DNA from: Larix kaempferi | Taxonomy: Eukaryota > Streptophyta > Pinopsida > Pinales > Pinaceae | NCBI GenBank assembly: GCA_027924585.1 | Contig: BSBM01000191.1 | Coordinates: forward strand, 3,162,001-3,226,000 | Direction: 5' to 3' | Length of the DNA: 64,000 nt | Shown: positions 33,164-44,708 of the stretch, in pieces | How positions within the stretch are numbered: position 1 is the stretch's first letter | How the letters are laid out: each line of letters starts with the position of its first letter | The notes under the pieces: generated by a model | Seen by the model: the letters and a program-made list of their open reading frames with translations, nothing else | What the model was told of the DNA's origin: nothing | Database searches by the model: none | Translations under genes and position numbers: made by a program

Positions 33164-34383
33164 GGGACATTCTGATGCGTAATGGGGGCCTTGACATTCA
33201 AAACATTTGATAGGTGCCTTTGGCTCACTGGTTCTGGTATTATTAGGTGCATTTCTGGGTGCTGTAGAATTCTGCTGTGAATTGTTTCTGGAGTTGTTCC
33301 CTTTATAATTCCGATTCTGAAAATTTTTCTTTTGAAATCCAGAATTTCCACTGAATCTGAAATTTTTTTTTTTTGCTCAAAATTGTTGGGCTTATGATTT
33401 GTCCAGTTTGACATTCCTTCTCTTTTCCGATTTGTGTCATAACAGAAAACTGCCTTTCTCATAGCCTCTTCCAAGGTTTTAGGACTGTTGTACTTGATTC
33501 TGTCCTTAATATTGAAAGGTAAACAACTCAAGTACCTTTGAATTTTATGTTTCTCTTCTATGAGGTATGGTACGTATCTTAGTAAGTTCAGAAACTTACT
33601 ATTCATTTCCTTCATGTTCATACCTCCCAGCTTCAAATCGTAGAACTCTTTGGATTTTTCTTCATAGTATTGTTCACACAAGTACTTGTTTTTAAAGTAT
33701 CGTTTAAAGGTTCTCCAGCTTACATATTTATCTTTGATGCCTTTTACTCTTTTGATGTCCTGCCACCAAATATCCACTTTTCCGGTCAAGTTATATATAG
33801 CCATTTTTGCCTTCAAAGACTCTGAATAGTTATAAATATGGAATCATTTCTTCATACCGGACAGCCAAGCTTCAGTTGTCTCTCCCTTCTCAGTTTCTCC
33901 ATTGAAAGTTGGAGGTCTAATCTTTTTGAACTCCCCAGAAATCTGCTCATATTCCTTATGATTTTTCTTTTTGGGTTTGAAATCTCCTTCGCTGCTATCA
34001 CTGGTGTAGTTACGTTTCTTTTTGCGTGTTTCAATAGCATCTCCTGATGAGGTTGAACTGTCGTTCACCTTGCTAGTTTTCATTTTCTTGTTTTTATCAG
34101 CATGAGGCGGATCCTCAACTTTGGATATATCTTCATTATCTTTCTCTTGTTCCTCAATTTGGATCTGTTCAAACAGCGCTTGGTTTAATTGTTCCTGTGC
34201 TTGCAGAATCCTTTCATTGTCTTGTTTCACCAATTTGATTTCTGCTTTTAATTCATGAAAAGCACGTAACAGTTCTGTCGAACTGTTATTTAGTTCACCG
34301 TGACCTTCTGCTACATAATGTTGTCCCGAGCTGTGACGGTTTGGCTGAAATATGTCACCTATTTGTTCAACTAAGTTCTCCAT
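33160..34383 (-). pseudogene. Element B Gag
   Basis: Two frames. The first (34383-33844) starts at an ATG about 128 bp past the primer site and encodes a coiled-coil N-terminus, an acidic/basic linker and the start of capsid (RPPTFNGETEKGETTEAWL). After one stop the frame 33816-33160 carries the capsid (KVDIWWQDIKR, WRTFKRYFKNKYL, FYDLKLGGMNMKE) and a partial zinc knuckle near 33195 (CFECQGPHYASEC), which lacks one spacer residue. A run of T at 33359-33372 (A on the gene strand) marks a probable slip site. Typical Ty3/Gypsy Retrotrans_gag organisation. Confidence 0.82.
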
Positions 34384-34510
34384 ACTTGTAACTGAAAATA
34401 ATTTATGGGTAACATAATAATTAAATTTTCAAGTTAGTACAATTTTCTGCTGTATAAAAAAATTTTGTTGCGTGTTTTGGACCACATTCAGGCCTAGAGT
34501 TCGAATCTGA

Positions 34511-34522
34511 GCTCTGATACCA
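34511..34522 (-). promoter_or_regulatory. Element B primer binding site
   Basis: On the minus strand this reads TGGTATCAGAGC, the tRNA-iMet complement, two bases after the LTR end (CGGGATGTTGCA). It establishes the orientation of element B. Confidence 0.9.
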
Positions 34523-34524
34523 CA

Positions 34525-37500
34525 TGCAACATCCCGATTTTCATAAAAATTTAAAAAAATTTATAACAGCATTAATTATGATATTATTAATTGCAGAAAT
34601 AATAATTGAGATTACAACAGCATTAGTTGTAAAGTTGTTAGTACTAAACATGCTTTAATTTATGTTTTAGCAGCAATATGACAATGACAGTTTAAACACT
34701 TAATTTTGTAAACATGATTATGATAACAAATGTACTAAACAATCGGAATATGATGCGGCATTCTTCTTTTGCAAAGATACTGGCAGTTTGACTTTTGATG
34801 CATAAGGGTGTCCTACGAGGTACCCTAGAGCTTACTTAGCTGTAATGCTAAAGCATAATGAATGTCCTATGTGCAGACAACATGTAAGAAGTTTCATGGC
34901 TACGTGTAAAGTTCAATTTCAACATCGTAATTAATAAAATGTTATAATTCTAATGCGATCCACCATAAATATGCAGGTATGGATTTCATTGCTATAATTA
35001 TAGTTTTTTAGAAGTTGTCTTACTACTTGACAATGTTTAAAACATAGTTATCTATGACGTCTTCAAGCTGATAGATTTGTCGCTATGATATTCATTGTTA
35101 TAGTAGCTAGCTTGTTGTCGTCTTGAGATAATTTATTACCTTCATCTTTCTAATGTAATTGATATATTGCAATTGTTAAAGTTTGTAGTGAGAGGATTTG
35201 GTAAACACATAGCACTTAGTTAACTTTTATGTTAATCTTTTGCCAATGGATTCATTGAAATGTCTATCCTATAGACCATCTATAGAATTTATATGAATGC
35301 CAACAATATCACCAAGTTAGTGTTATAGTCTATTGTGTATGGACTACACCAATTATAATTCTATAATGTTGAACTATACGTCACACTTATAAGCTTTTAT
35401 GGCTTATGTGAAGTATCGTTTAAAGTATGAGTTTCCTATGAATTAAAATCTATGTCAACCTTGTGACTATAACTATCCTAGAAACTATTATATAAACCAA
35501 ATAATTAATAATTAAAAAGAAACAACAAGGCTTACCTTTGGAAAAATAAACTTCTAAGTAATAATATAAATCTAAAAGCGACCTAGACTTTTGAAACTTG
35601 GTGGACCAATATAACATTGTGAGTCATCACAACATATTAATATGTTTGTATAACATGGCTTAGAACCATACGTATTATGAAGTCGAATTAACGTAACATA
35701 ACAATAACGTTTTGAATTTATGAATAACCAATAGAACTATATCATAATTTTCCAAGGCACTAACAGGCATTAATGTTGACAGGGTTCGAGTTGTTGGTTC
35801 ATTAATGTGATATGAACGTCGAGCTATCATGAAGATTTTCCTTCGATTCTGTATTGAAAGCTTGACATGAAACTCAAGGTGACAAGGATTGTTGTCATTC
35901 CACGTATTATAAAATCGTTGTAATGGTGAACGCCGAGACCACTGTGTAATGGTTGTAAGTTAATACTCCTCCGAGCTGGACGTTAGAACGACCCAGCGTG
36001 ATCCAATGTGGAAATACCATGCATGTGAAGTGATAGTGCATTAAATGCAAGGGTTGTTTGACCCAATGCAACCTTGCTGGCACACCTGCGAATCGTTGAT
36101 TGTGATGAGTTTGGGCCGTTCGATTGAAACCCTAACATATGTCGTTGTTTTTGGTTTATGAGTTTGAAATGTTGTTCATTGTTTCTATTGTTGTTCGGTC
36201 TGTATGGCCGACAGGCTGCTGAAATTTCTAGGGTTAGCAAGTCGCATGAGGTTTCGACCTCGAGTCCTGTAGGTAGAATTTGCAGATTCTAAACCATTGA
36301 ATGGCGTTGTAATTTAAGGATTGGGTCTTCTGGTTCGGAGTGATATCGAGTTTAAAAGTTTATAGTTAATCCTTTTAGAGATTGGGTGAAAGCACACCAT
36401 TTGCAAGTGATAACAGTACCCTGGTTTCATCTGCAATAGTGCTCTTCGTCGTTCCTCTGGTGCATGCCAAGAATCTGACCGCTCGTCGAGAAGGTAAAAG
36501 CTTTTGAAAGTCTTAGCGTTTTCCTTTGTTAAACTTTGTTTTTAAATTTGAACATACAACGAATATTTAACTTTGTTTTAATTTTGTGTCAGTTGCAGAT
36601 AGTGAAGGAATGGTTCGAGCAAGGGTTTGGAAAGAAGGGCATGCTTCCAAACTGGTAAGCTCTGGGTCTTCCAAAACCCTCATAGGTGCTCTTCGTCTGT
36701 GTGTTGAAGTGGTTTCAATGGGTGAAAAACCGGTCCTTGCCAAGACTCGTCGTTGTTGTTGGTTGAAGAACTTCGAAACACATTTTTGTTATTCAATGGT
36801 TGTTTGTTCAGTGTTGTGACTCTTGTTTGATTATGTAATACTTGGTTTTATACCTTGATACTTGTCTCCGTCGATCTAGGCAATGTAAAACTCGTTAAAG
36901 CCGAGGGTTTAAGAACTCGTTTCAAATATTTGAACTTGGGAATATCCATGTATGATTTTGTTTTAGAAATCATGTTGTAATTTGTTTTTCTGAGAACAGA
37001 TCTTGTACTGGTTAAAGCCATTGATCCACGACCTATTTTTGTTTAAGTTATAAGAAATGATACAAGGAGCCGAGGCTCGTTTATAGTGAATACGATGCTC
37101 CCTTCTCAGCAATGAAAAAGTATGCTATTTGTTTCTATGTAAAATCGCCTGTGTTATAAAAAGTGATGTTGTAGGTTGTCATTGTGAAAATTCGATCGAT
37201 ACTAGGGTTTGTGAAATGATAACTCTGTAATGTAAGATGTTTTGAAATGGTATTAATTTCGTTGGTAATGGAAACAACAGGTCATACCCTAGTTCGTGGT
37301 ATGAATAGAAATTAAATGTTTGAGAATGAATCTTTTAAAAGAACTTGGGTTCGATCTGAAGCCTGTGTAGATTGAGCTTGCAAAACGATTATAATGGAAA
37401 TCAAATTATAGCTAGGTTTTGATATAAATCTCAGTTTAAAAAATCGACACTTTCAGTTTAGAAATATCTATGGAATTAAATGACTAATGACAATAAAATG

Positions 37501-38940
37501 TTTAAAATATTTTCAATGTCTATTTGAACTATAAAAATATAGGCAATGATTATAGTAGGAAAGAGAACAGTGTTTGTATGTGCAATGTGAAAGACTATGT
37601 GATGACTGTTATGTACAGCCTTGATAAAATGAACACATATTTATTTATTTGCAGCTAGGATATTATATTGCAAACATAATATGTTTAGATAGAAATATGC
37701 ATTCATCTATTTCCTATATTCATAGTAATGGTAAGAATAAATGCAATGTAATTGCACAGGAAATAATCGACATATAGAAAATTGGATTCTATTTATTTCT
37801 ATGAACATAGTAATGATAAAGGAAATACAGTACTGCTATACAGGAGTTATACAATGTTTGTTTTTCATAAAACTAAGGAAACATTCTATAATATACATTA
37901 GATATTATACAGAACTTTCTACTAATATTAATTATAGGACAAAAATTGATGAACATATAATTACTATCTTTATCTATTGAATTCAATGGCAAATTGCCTA
38001 TCCTGTAATCTATTCTTAATTTGCGTATCTATACTAGAGTACGATGCATAAAACAACATGTGAAAAAATATAGATATTGGTTTATCAATTCCAATTCATC
38101 ATTAAACTTTAACATTCAGACTTTAAACAGATTTAGAATTAGATTCTTTTTCAAAAACAGAAAACAGAAATTACTAACTATATGGAACATAACTACTAAC
38201 TGAGAATAAGTAGAAAATTTGTAAAACCTAGATAATCTGTAGGGAAACAAATAGCCCAAGAAGACTGTTCCACCCAACCAATTCTTGTAAACGGTCAAGT
38301 ACTGCCTTAGGACCCTCGAGCCTGTTCACTGAACCACCAGGAGGAAGAAACTCTAGGAATTAGTATCTCCACTTGGAGTAGCACTGACTATTGAATCTTC
38401 AAGAACTAGCAGTCTAATAGACCTGCACCAGCATTTCTGGTTCTTCTCAGTAATATGCAGACTTAAGATTGCACTCACAACTAGCCTCCCTATTTGAATC
38501 TCTCAGTGATCACCTGATGCACATGAGGAAATATTTATGCAGAAAATATTGTGTAAGAGCTACCTGCTCAATTCGAATTTTCCTTTTGTAGGCTGCCTAG
38601 GCCTTTTCAGATGTTACTGGGTCATTAAATGAGCTACCTGCTCACTCCCTCCACCTGGGGGATAATGCCACATTTTTAGAGGTAGTTGTCCCATAACCAA
38701 CAGCCTGTGGTGTGATGCAATTGCTGCCATCTGTCCCATACCTTCCAACAGCTTCCATTCCTCCTAGTGGGTCAGTGAACACTCATTTAACAGTCCCCTT
38801 GGGTGTTTGTCTCCTAATTAATTTATTTAAATAATAATATTCAGTAATTAAATTCATCCTTGATCAAAACTGATCATAATTACAAAACTTTGTAATTAAA
38901 TTTAACATAAAGTATTTTGCAAATAAAATAATAATTTTCA
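34525..38940 (-). repeat. Probable long 5' LTR of element B
   Basis: The inner end (TG on the plus strand at 34525) is fixed by the primer site. The outer end is placed at 38940 because CA there directly abuts LINE coding sequence at 38941. The 4.4 kb between contains no recognisable protein; short ORFs at 35983, 36586 and 37741 have no domain. No other LTR copy exists to confirm it, so part of this interval could be something else inserted in or next to a shorter LTR. Confidence 0.4.
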
Positions 38941-39361
38941 GAAATTTGGGTAGGTGACACTTCCAAGGCCAAGATCTCTGGTCGTTAGCCAATATGAAGA
39001 GTTACTTGGAATCCATAAGGACCTTTTAATTTTATCGAGGGTATTAAAACCCAGGTTTGCAAGATGACCCCAAATAACTAGAGACAAAATATAATTGGAG
39101 ACATTTCCAATATAAGGATCTACACCAACGAGCATGTTCTTTCCATTTCCAATCTGCCAGGCCAATTGACTGTTTATCCATGGGAAGGTTTTCATAAAAC
39201 TTTGCCAAAATAATGAGGCATTCCTGCAAGTAGAAGGAGGCCTTCTAGTCCATTTAATAATATCCATTTTGATATATTTTTCATGCGAAACTTCCGTCCA
39301 AAGTCCACCCCCAAAAATCCCTCTCCGTAAGCTTTTCATACACAGTGTTGTATTAAACAAA

Positions 39362-39401
<40 letters not shown>

Positions 39402-40385
39402 CACCCACCCATCTCCTTAGGTAATGAAATATGTTCCCAATTGGCCATATGATAATGTCTTCCCTCAGAAGTACCAAACCAAATGAATCTGAACATCAAC
39501 GCTCTTATATTCTTGAGAATAGAATGTGGAATTTGTGCCATTAAAGACCAATATAAAGGCATATCAGTGAGAACAACTTTTAGGAGTGTAAGACTACCAC
39601 CAAGTGATAGGAATTTTAGGCACCATAAGTTAATTTTCGTCTCAAATATTCGGATGAACCAGTACCAGTCACACAACCCGTAACCATTTGGTTTGATGTA
39701 ATATCCAATATATTTAAATCCATCTTCCAAGACAGACATATTATAGGGGGAAAACTAAGAAATTTTATTTAATACTGGAACATCAACATTGTTGTATAAG
39801 AAAGATGACTTTTCGAAACTGACCTCCATACCTGATGCAGTACAAAACAACTGAATAATGTCTGCAAAGAATCTCCACTCCTCGACAGTTCCCCTACCGA
39901 AGAGAACAACATCATCCACAAATAGCAAATGGGTAATAATAACTTTAGGAGATAATTTTATACCTTTTAACTTGCCATCTCTTTTAGCAGCACAAATCAT
40001 CCGACTCAGCCCTTCTATGACCAATAGAAATAGTAGGGGTGATAGAGAACACCCCTGCCTCAAACCTCTTTGGCTATGGAAAAAATTGGATGGAGATCCA
40101 TTAATTAACACAGAGAAGTTTGCAGTCGTCATGCACACCATGACCCAATTTGTGACATTTAAGGAAAGGCCTATTTGGAGAAGCATAAGCCTAAAAAATA
40201 CCCAATTTACTTGGTCGTATGTCTTTACCAAGTCCATCTTGAGAATCATATCATTTCATTTTTTATTTTATTTTGAAAGAATGTAAGCACTCATGCAAAA
40301 TACCCACCACATCTAGAATTTCCATGTTAGCTAAGAAACCGAATTGTTCCTTCGTCAATGAGTATAGGCCAATTGCGCATTAAAT
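38941..40385 (-). pseudogene. LINE ORF2 reverse transcriptase fragment
   Basis: From about 40385 down, broken frames give RT blocks: KMDLVKTYDQVNWVFF, SPSNFFHSQRGLRQGCSLSP, and FVDDVVLFG where FADD is usual. Then FKYIGYYI, LSLGGSLTLLKVVL, and the thumb region (MFRFIWFG). An A-run plus (TA)n tract at 39357-39399 interrupts the coding sequence at GGW. Coding similarity resumes and ends at SVTYPNF against the element B LTR. At least one frameshift and the Ala-to-Val change in the FADD box are present. The zf-RVT and RNase H that should follow are missing here. Confidence 0.85.
39357..39399. repeat. (A)n(TA)n tract inside LINE RT
   Basis: About 14 A residues then 14 TA units split the LINE reading frame. 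It could be a microsatellite expansion or the tail of a small lost insertion. Confidence 0.85.
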
Positions 40386-40395
40386 TATCACAAAC

Positions 40396-40426
40396 TCACA
40401 CACACACACACACACACACATATATA
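40396..40426. repeat. (CA)n(TA)n microsatellite
   Basis: About 12 CA units followed by TATATA, just past the 5' limit of the minus-strand LINE fragment. Confidence 0.9.
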
Positions 40427-40429
40427 CCT

Positions 40430-40746
40430 TTATTTATTTATATATATTATAATGTAATTTTTTTTAACAAAATCATAATCCAAAATAATTTATTTTTGGT
40501 AGTTTATTGTTAATTTAAGTATAGATTAACGTATAAATATTATTAATATTAATATTTAATATTAATAATCGTGTATAAACAAATATTTTAATATATAATT
40601 ATATTAATAGTGTTAATACTAATAATAACATTGTATTAACAAACATTAATATTCATTTTGAAATTAACATTATTAACTTTAATAATTATCATTAATAATA
40701 TTAATAAAATTAACCTTAACATTATTATCAAAAATATTATTAAAAA
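40430..40746. repeat. AT-rich ATTAAT-type repeat block
   Basis: Dense ATTAATATTAATATTTAAT-like sequence with almost no G or C. Its last 31 bp (40716-40746) recur exactly at 42450-42480 on the other side of the LINE fragment. Confidence 0.75.
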
Positions 40747-40749
40747 AAA

Positions 40750-41112
40750 CTGGGTTGGCAGGTGCGAGTGGGGTCTTCTACAACTCTAACGGAAATAAGA
40801 TGAAAGATTATGCATGGGGAATTGGCAGAAGAACAAACAATAGTGCAAAATGGTTAGCTCTTACTAAAGGATTGGAGATCACAAGGGAGGAAGGAAGGAA
40901 TCGTTGACGAACAGAAAGAGTCCTGCATCTAAAGTCCATAATCTTCTTAAGTGTCTTGATAGCGAATTCAAAACTATAAGATTTTTTCACATCATGAGAA
41001 TCAATAATCAAGAAGCAGACGAGATGGAAAACAATGGCGCAAGATTAGATCGAGGGGTTCTAATCAGCAACCAAAAGGAAAATTGCAAGGTATGGATCCC
41101 ACATCTTTGGTA
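40750..41112 (+). pseudogene. LINE RNase H fragment
   Basis: Broken frames read VFYNSNGNKMKDYAWGIG, AKWLALTKGLEI, then (904-1113 within 40 kb) NRKSPASKVHNLLKCLDSEF, a basic stretch, and MRINNQEADEMENNGARL. The final part matches the RNase H end motif in which RE.N..AD.LAN is usual. The catalytic DSR segment is damaged. The 5' part (EN, RT) is absent, a normal 5' truncation. It leads into the ORF at 41264-41887 and a (TA)n tail. Confidence 0.65.
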
Positions 41113-41263
41113 AAATATTCAGGTCTACAACATTAGCTAAGAGACCCTTCCTGATATGGATTTCTGGAAATCAAAATTTGCAAAAATTGTTTGATATTGA
41201 GGTATTTGCCAAAGTTATAAACCCACTCTTGGTCCTCGATATGAGGATCGTTCACACACTTGA

Positions 41264-41887
41264 TTCACATGGCTTCCACATGGGAAGCATGCAAACTCTC
41301 ACTTCGGGAGTCTCTCGAGGTTGGTTAAAGTAGGGTACCGAGAAGGCTGGCATAACTTCTGCTCTTCTGTGAATGAGAACATGGTATACTTTGGTGTTAA
41401 ACGTCTTCGCTGCAAGCAGACCGATACTCGTTATGGTGGTGATACTCTTTCAGATTTCAGAAAATGTTTCCCCTCTTGGCCAGGGGGTCAGGATTGCATG
41501 GCTTGTGTGCAGCAACGTGAGAAGGCTCAGGACTCTGCGTTCGTTTATGGTGGCTCGGGTGATAACCAGGGCCTTGTGGCCTCCCTTACTGTGGTAGATG
41601 ATCATTTGACTATCCTGGATGCCCAAATTCGTGTATTAAGAAGTGAGAATCATGAGATTAAACAGGCTCTGCAGCATTTGAGTGCCTTGGAGCAGGCAGC
41701 TCATCTGGAGGCTTGTAACAGCAACAAAAACCTCAGCGCGAAAGTGGATAGTCTCTCTGCTAGTCTGGATAGTGGTTGTCCTTGTTCAAATATGGATGCC
41801 CAAATCAGGGCAGTTCGCGTCATTACCAAAAGAATTGAGGACAAGGTTGACAGAATGCGTAATGAGATAATGGCACTCAAGCTGTAG
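41264..41887 (+). CDS. Unrecognised coiled-coil ORF in a LINE 3' region
   Basis: The frame is open from 41264 (after a TGA) to 41887; the first in-frame ATG is near 41381. The N-terminal half is Cys/Trp/Gly-containing (REGWHNFCSS, FPSWPGGQDCMACVQQ). From about 41600 the pattern becomes heptad-like (DDHLTILDAQIRVLRSENHE, IKQALQHLSALEQAAHLEA), and a second helical part contains the same NMDAQIR phrase. DAQIR recurs twice about 60 residues apart, suggesting an internal duplication. I recognise no family. The ORF follows a LINE RNase H remnant and precedes a LINE-like 3' UTR with a (TA)n tail, so it may be an extra LINE-encoded product, a captured host fragment, or chance. Confidence 0.4.
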   Translation, partial: FTWLPHGKHANSHFGSLSRLVKVGYREGWHNFCSSVNENMVYFGVKRLRCKQTDTRYGGDTLSDFRKCFPSWPGGQDCMACVQQREKAQDSAFVYGGSGDNQGLVASLTVVDDHLTILDAQIRVLRSENHEIKQALQHLSALEQAAHLEACNSNKNLSAKVDSLSASLDSGCPCSNMDAQIRAVRVITKRIEDKVDRMRNEIMALKL

Positions 41888-42273
41888 TTACTGAACCATG
41901 GAGGAGAAACTGGAAACAAGGAAGCAACGTTTCGGAACTAGCAAGCAAACACGGTGCCACCCTCGGTTTTTTTTTACTCCCCTGTCTGAATAGACTGTGT
42001 TTTTTTGGGTCACTCTATCTTTAGGAAGTTATGTAATTTGTCAAAGTTTATATGGAATTTGTTGTTTGAACTTTCCTTCCAGGACGTCGGCGTTATGTAT
42101 AAGGGTATGTTTGTAGTACTTCAGGAATCTCTAGTGAAGTTATCTTGTCTCCTAGGCTTCCTTTTTTTGTCGAATTAGATGTTGATTTGTCAAAGATGAA
42201 GGATAAGGCATGGTAGCTCTCCACTGTCGGGAAGCAAGCATGCTCTTACACTGTGTAACTCTAGTTCTACCAT

Positions 42274-42276
<3 letters not shown>
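41888..42276 (+). other. LINE-like 3' untranslated region
   Basis: Non-coding T-rich sequence between the ORF stop and a (TA)n tract. Its position and the terminal TTCTACCATCTT resemble a plant LINE 3' end. Confidence 0.45.

Positions 42277-42346
<70 letters not shown>
42277..42346. repeat. (TA)n microsatellite at a LINE 3' end
   Basis: About 35 uninterrupted TA units where a LINE tail is expected, comparable to 17170-17192. Confidence 0.93.
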
Positions 42347-42347
<1 letters not shown>

Positions 42348-42705
42348 CTCTTAACCGTTTTAGTTAAAATATATATATATATTATTAAAAAAATTAATAT
42401 TATTTATAACATTAATATGAATTTTAGAAAACATTAATATCAATTAATATTAACATTATTATCAAAAATATTATTAAAAATAATAATATTATTTTATAAC
42501 ATTAATAAGAATTTTAGAAAACATTAATATCAACCTGAAACATAACATCAACTTATCAAATTATTACTCTTTCATTTCCACTATTTTATATAATAATGAT
42601 ACTTTATTAACAATGGTAGTTAATAAAGTTATACATCATTAACAATGATTGTTAATAAATTTAACCATCATTAAGAATGATAGTTAACCATCATTAACGA
42701 TAGTC
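42347..42705. repeat. AT-rich repeats with a duplicated AACATTAATAT block
   Basis: The segment around TTTATAACATTAATATGAATTT near 42400 recurs near 42490. The interval also holds the second copy of the 31-bp repeat (42450-42480). Confidence 0.75.
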
Positions 42706-42709
42706 ATCG

Positions 42710-43199
42710 ATATCAACCTTGGATTGAAGTCAACCCTAAAATCAAACTTGGATTGAAGTCACCCATAGATTGAAGTCACCCTTGTATTGAAGTCAACCTT
42801 GGGTTGAAGTCACCCATGACGGAACCATAGTCAACCAAAGTAAGCCATGAAGCAACCATGTATTAAAGTCAACCTTGGGTTGAAGTCAACCTTGGGTTGA
42901 AGTCAACCTTGGATTGAAGTCACCCATGGATTAAATTCAACCTTGGATTGAAGTCACCCTTGGGTTGAAGTCAACCATGTATTAAAGTCAACTTTGGATT
43001 GAAATCAACCTTGCGGAAAATTCAACCTTTAATTGAAGTCAAACTTTGATTGAAGCAAACCTTGGATTGAAGCCAACCATGGATTTAAGTCAACCTTGGA
43101 TTGAATTCAACCCTAGATTAAAGTCAACTGTGGATTGAAGTCAACTATGGATTGAAATCCACCATGGATTAGATTCAACCTTGTATTAAAGTCAACCTT
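42710..43199. repeat. 17-bp minisatellite, left part
   Basis: Tandem variants of TTGGATTGAAGTCAACC. Same family as 44709-50245, separated from it by the insertion at 43200-44708. Confidence 0.93.
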
Positions 43200-44708
43200 T
43201 GTAACGTCCCCACCCATCTATCCAATTCCTGGAAGGGAACATGATGCCAATCTACGGGGCTTTCACAAAAACTCAGCCCATTCATTAGACTCATAGCCAT
43301 AAAATTAATGTGTGCAGATGCAAATCAAATATATATGCACAGTGGAATAAGAACATCACCCACACACATCTTTCATATGCATTAAACATATCAATAATAA
43401 ACATCAAATTAAAACATTTCAGAAGTAAAATGCACATAGAGAACACTTATCTTCATTTGTGCAATTTTCCCCAAACAACTAGCTATGTTGTTGCAACGTT
43501 CCACCCAACCATAGGCCAGTTGTGTTCATAGATCTCTCAACACCACTGCCACCCCCGAGTTGGGCATGATTCTTACAAGGAAAGGGGAACATTCCAGCTC
43601 ATTCACAGCCAAAGCAATAGAAACCCATCTCAATCCCAACCTTCTTTTACACACGGCAACTCAAACTGGGCATGGATGCCCATTTTCAGCAATGGGATTT
43701 TACAAATAAGATGGCCATGGACTTTCCCAAATGAGCAAAATCGTTTCCAGAAAATGTGTATGGGCATTCAAGGGACAAAAATGACCTCCATAACCCCAAA
43801 ATCGTGGCTCCCTTCCTCCTAGCCATTGTGCAATACAAAAACAAGTTCCCAGGAATGGAAAATGCAGGAAAATGGTGAAAAAACGTGATGGGTAAAGCCC
43901 AGCTAGATCAAACTGCGTGAGAGGGAAAAGGCCATGGGTTTTCCCCAAATCGTGGCTCACCAAACGAACTGTAAAAAGGGAAAATCATCCCCAGGGAGAA
44001 ACCCAATTTCTTCCACAGGTTATGGGCGTTTCCAATGGCCAAAACGGATCCATTGAAACCCCAAATCGAACTCCATATTTCCCCAGCAGTTCTGCAACAC
44101 AAAAACGCCCTCTGCCCAAATAGAGAACAAAGAAAAACCAGGAAAACATGTCTGGAAAACGCCCAGGCAGCTCCAAAAACGTGAGAGAGGCAAAAACTGG
44201 TTGATGGGTAATGGCTTGGGGAGCAATTCCTGGCTCTTTTCTTGCCCAAGAAGCAAAAACATGTTTTTCCATGCAGGGTGGTTTCCCATACTCGAATTTT
44301 TGGACAGCCATACCTCCCATTCCCCAAGGCATTAACTACCTCAACCAACTTTTGGGAGAAATGAATGATTGGGTACAAAAGTCAACATGGTAGTTGAGTG
44401 TTTGATGGGTTCTCTCATTGACACTTGGCTTGACTTGATTGGCTCAAGGGTTTGAATGTTTTCTCTCCCAATTCCTTGTAAAATCATGCCCCCATCTCTT
44501 TTTGCATTGCATAGCTAGTTGTGGGTATTTTATTTAAAATGCATATTTACATAATGTTCGCAATTCCATTGCACATGGCTAGCACGTGAACCATATGCAT
44601 TGATAAATCGATGGCTGGGCATTGGCCTTGAGCTCCTCACCACGATTTTACAACAATATTACATCATTTACGATTTTAATGCCATGGGGTCAAACTGGGG
44701 ACATTACA
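43200..44708. mobile_element. Probable solo LTR within the minisatellite
   Basis: A 1509-bp block unrelated to the flanking satellite starts TGTAACGTCCCC and ends GGGGACATTACA, so the termini form a 12-bp inverted repeat with one mismatch. TG/CA ends and a non-coding, mid-GC body fit a solo LTR. The flanks (CCTT and TTGG) overlap only by TT, so the usual 5-bp duplication is not seen. Overlapping ORFs at 43700-44393 are shadows. Orientation cannot be set. Confidence 0.6.

Larger units (their letters stand above)
30822..38940 (-). mobile_element. Gypsy (chromovirus-like) element B, 3' truncated, pol deleted
   Basis: On the minus strand: probable 5' LTR (38940-34525), tRNA-iMet primer site, Gag, protease, partial RT, integrase, and the start of the chromointegrase tail. 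The RT YxDD part and RNase H are missing through an internal deletion near 32100; the 3' end and 3' LTR are lost at the hairpin near 30822. It sits head-to-tail with element A. Confidence 0.75.

Noticed and set aside
36586-36819. 77-codon plus-strand ORF
   Set aside because: No domain; it lies in the probable LTR of element B. A real short exon cannot be excluded but nothing supports it.
40716-42480. 31-bp repeats as a formal LINE target duplication
   Set aside because: The right copy is not adjacent to the TA tail; reported only as an observation.
43908-44378. 156-codon minus-strand ORF and overlapping frames
   Set aside because: Inside the solo-LTR-like insertion; several frames are open together because the sequence is stop-poor, and no motif is visible.
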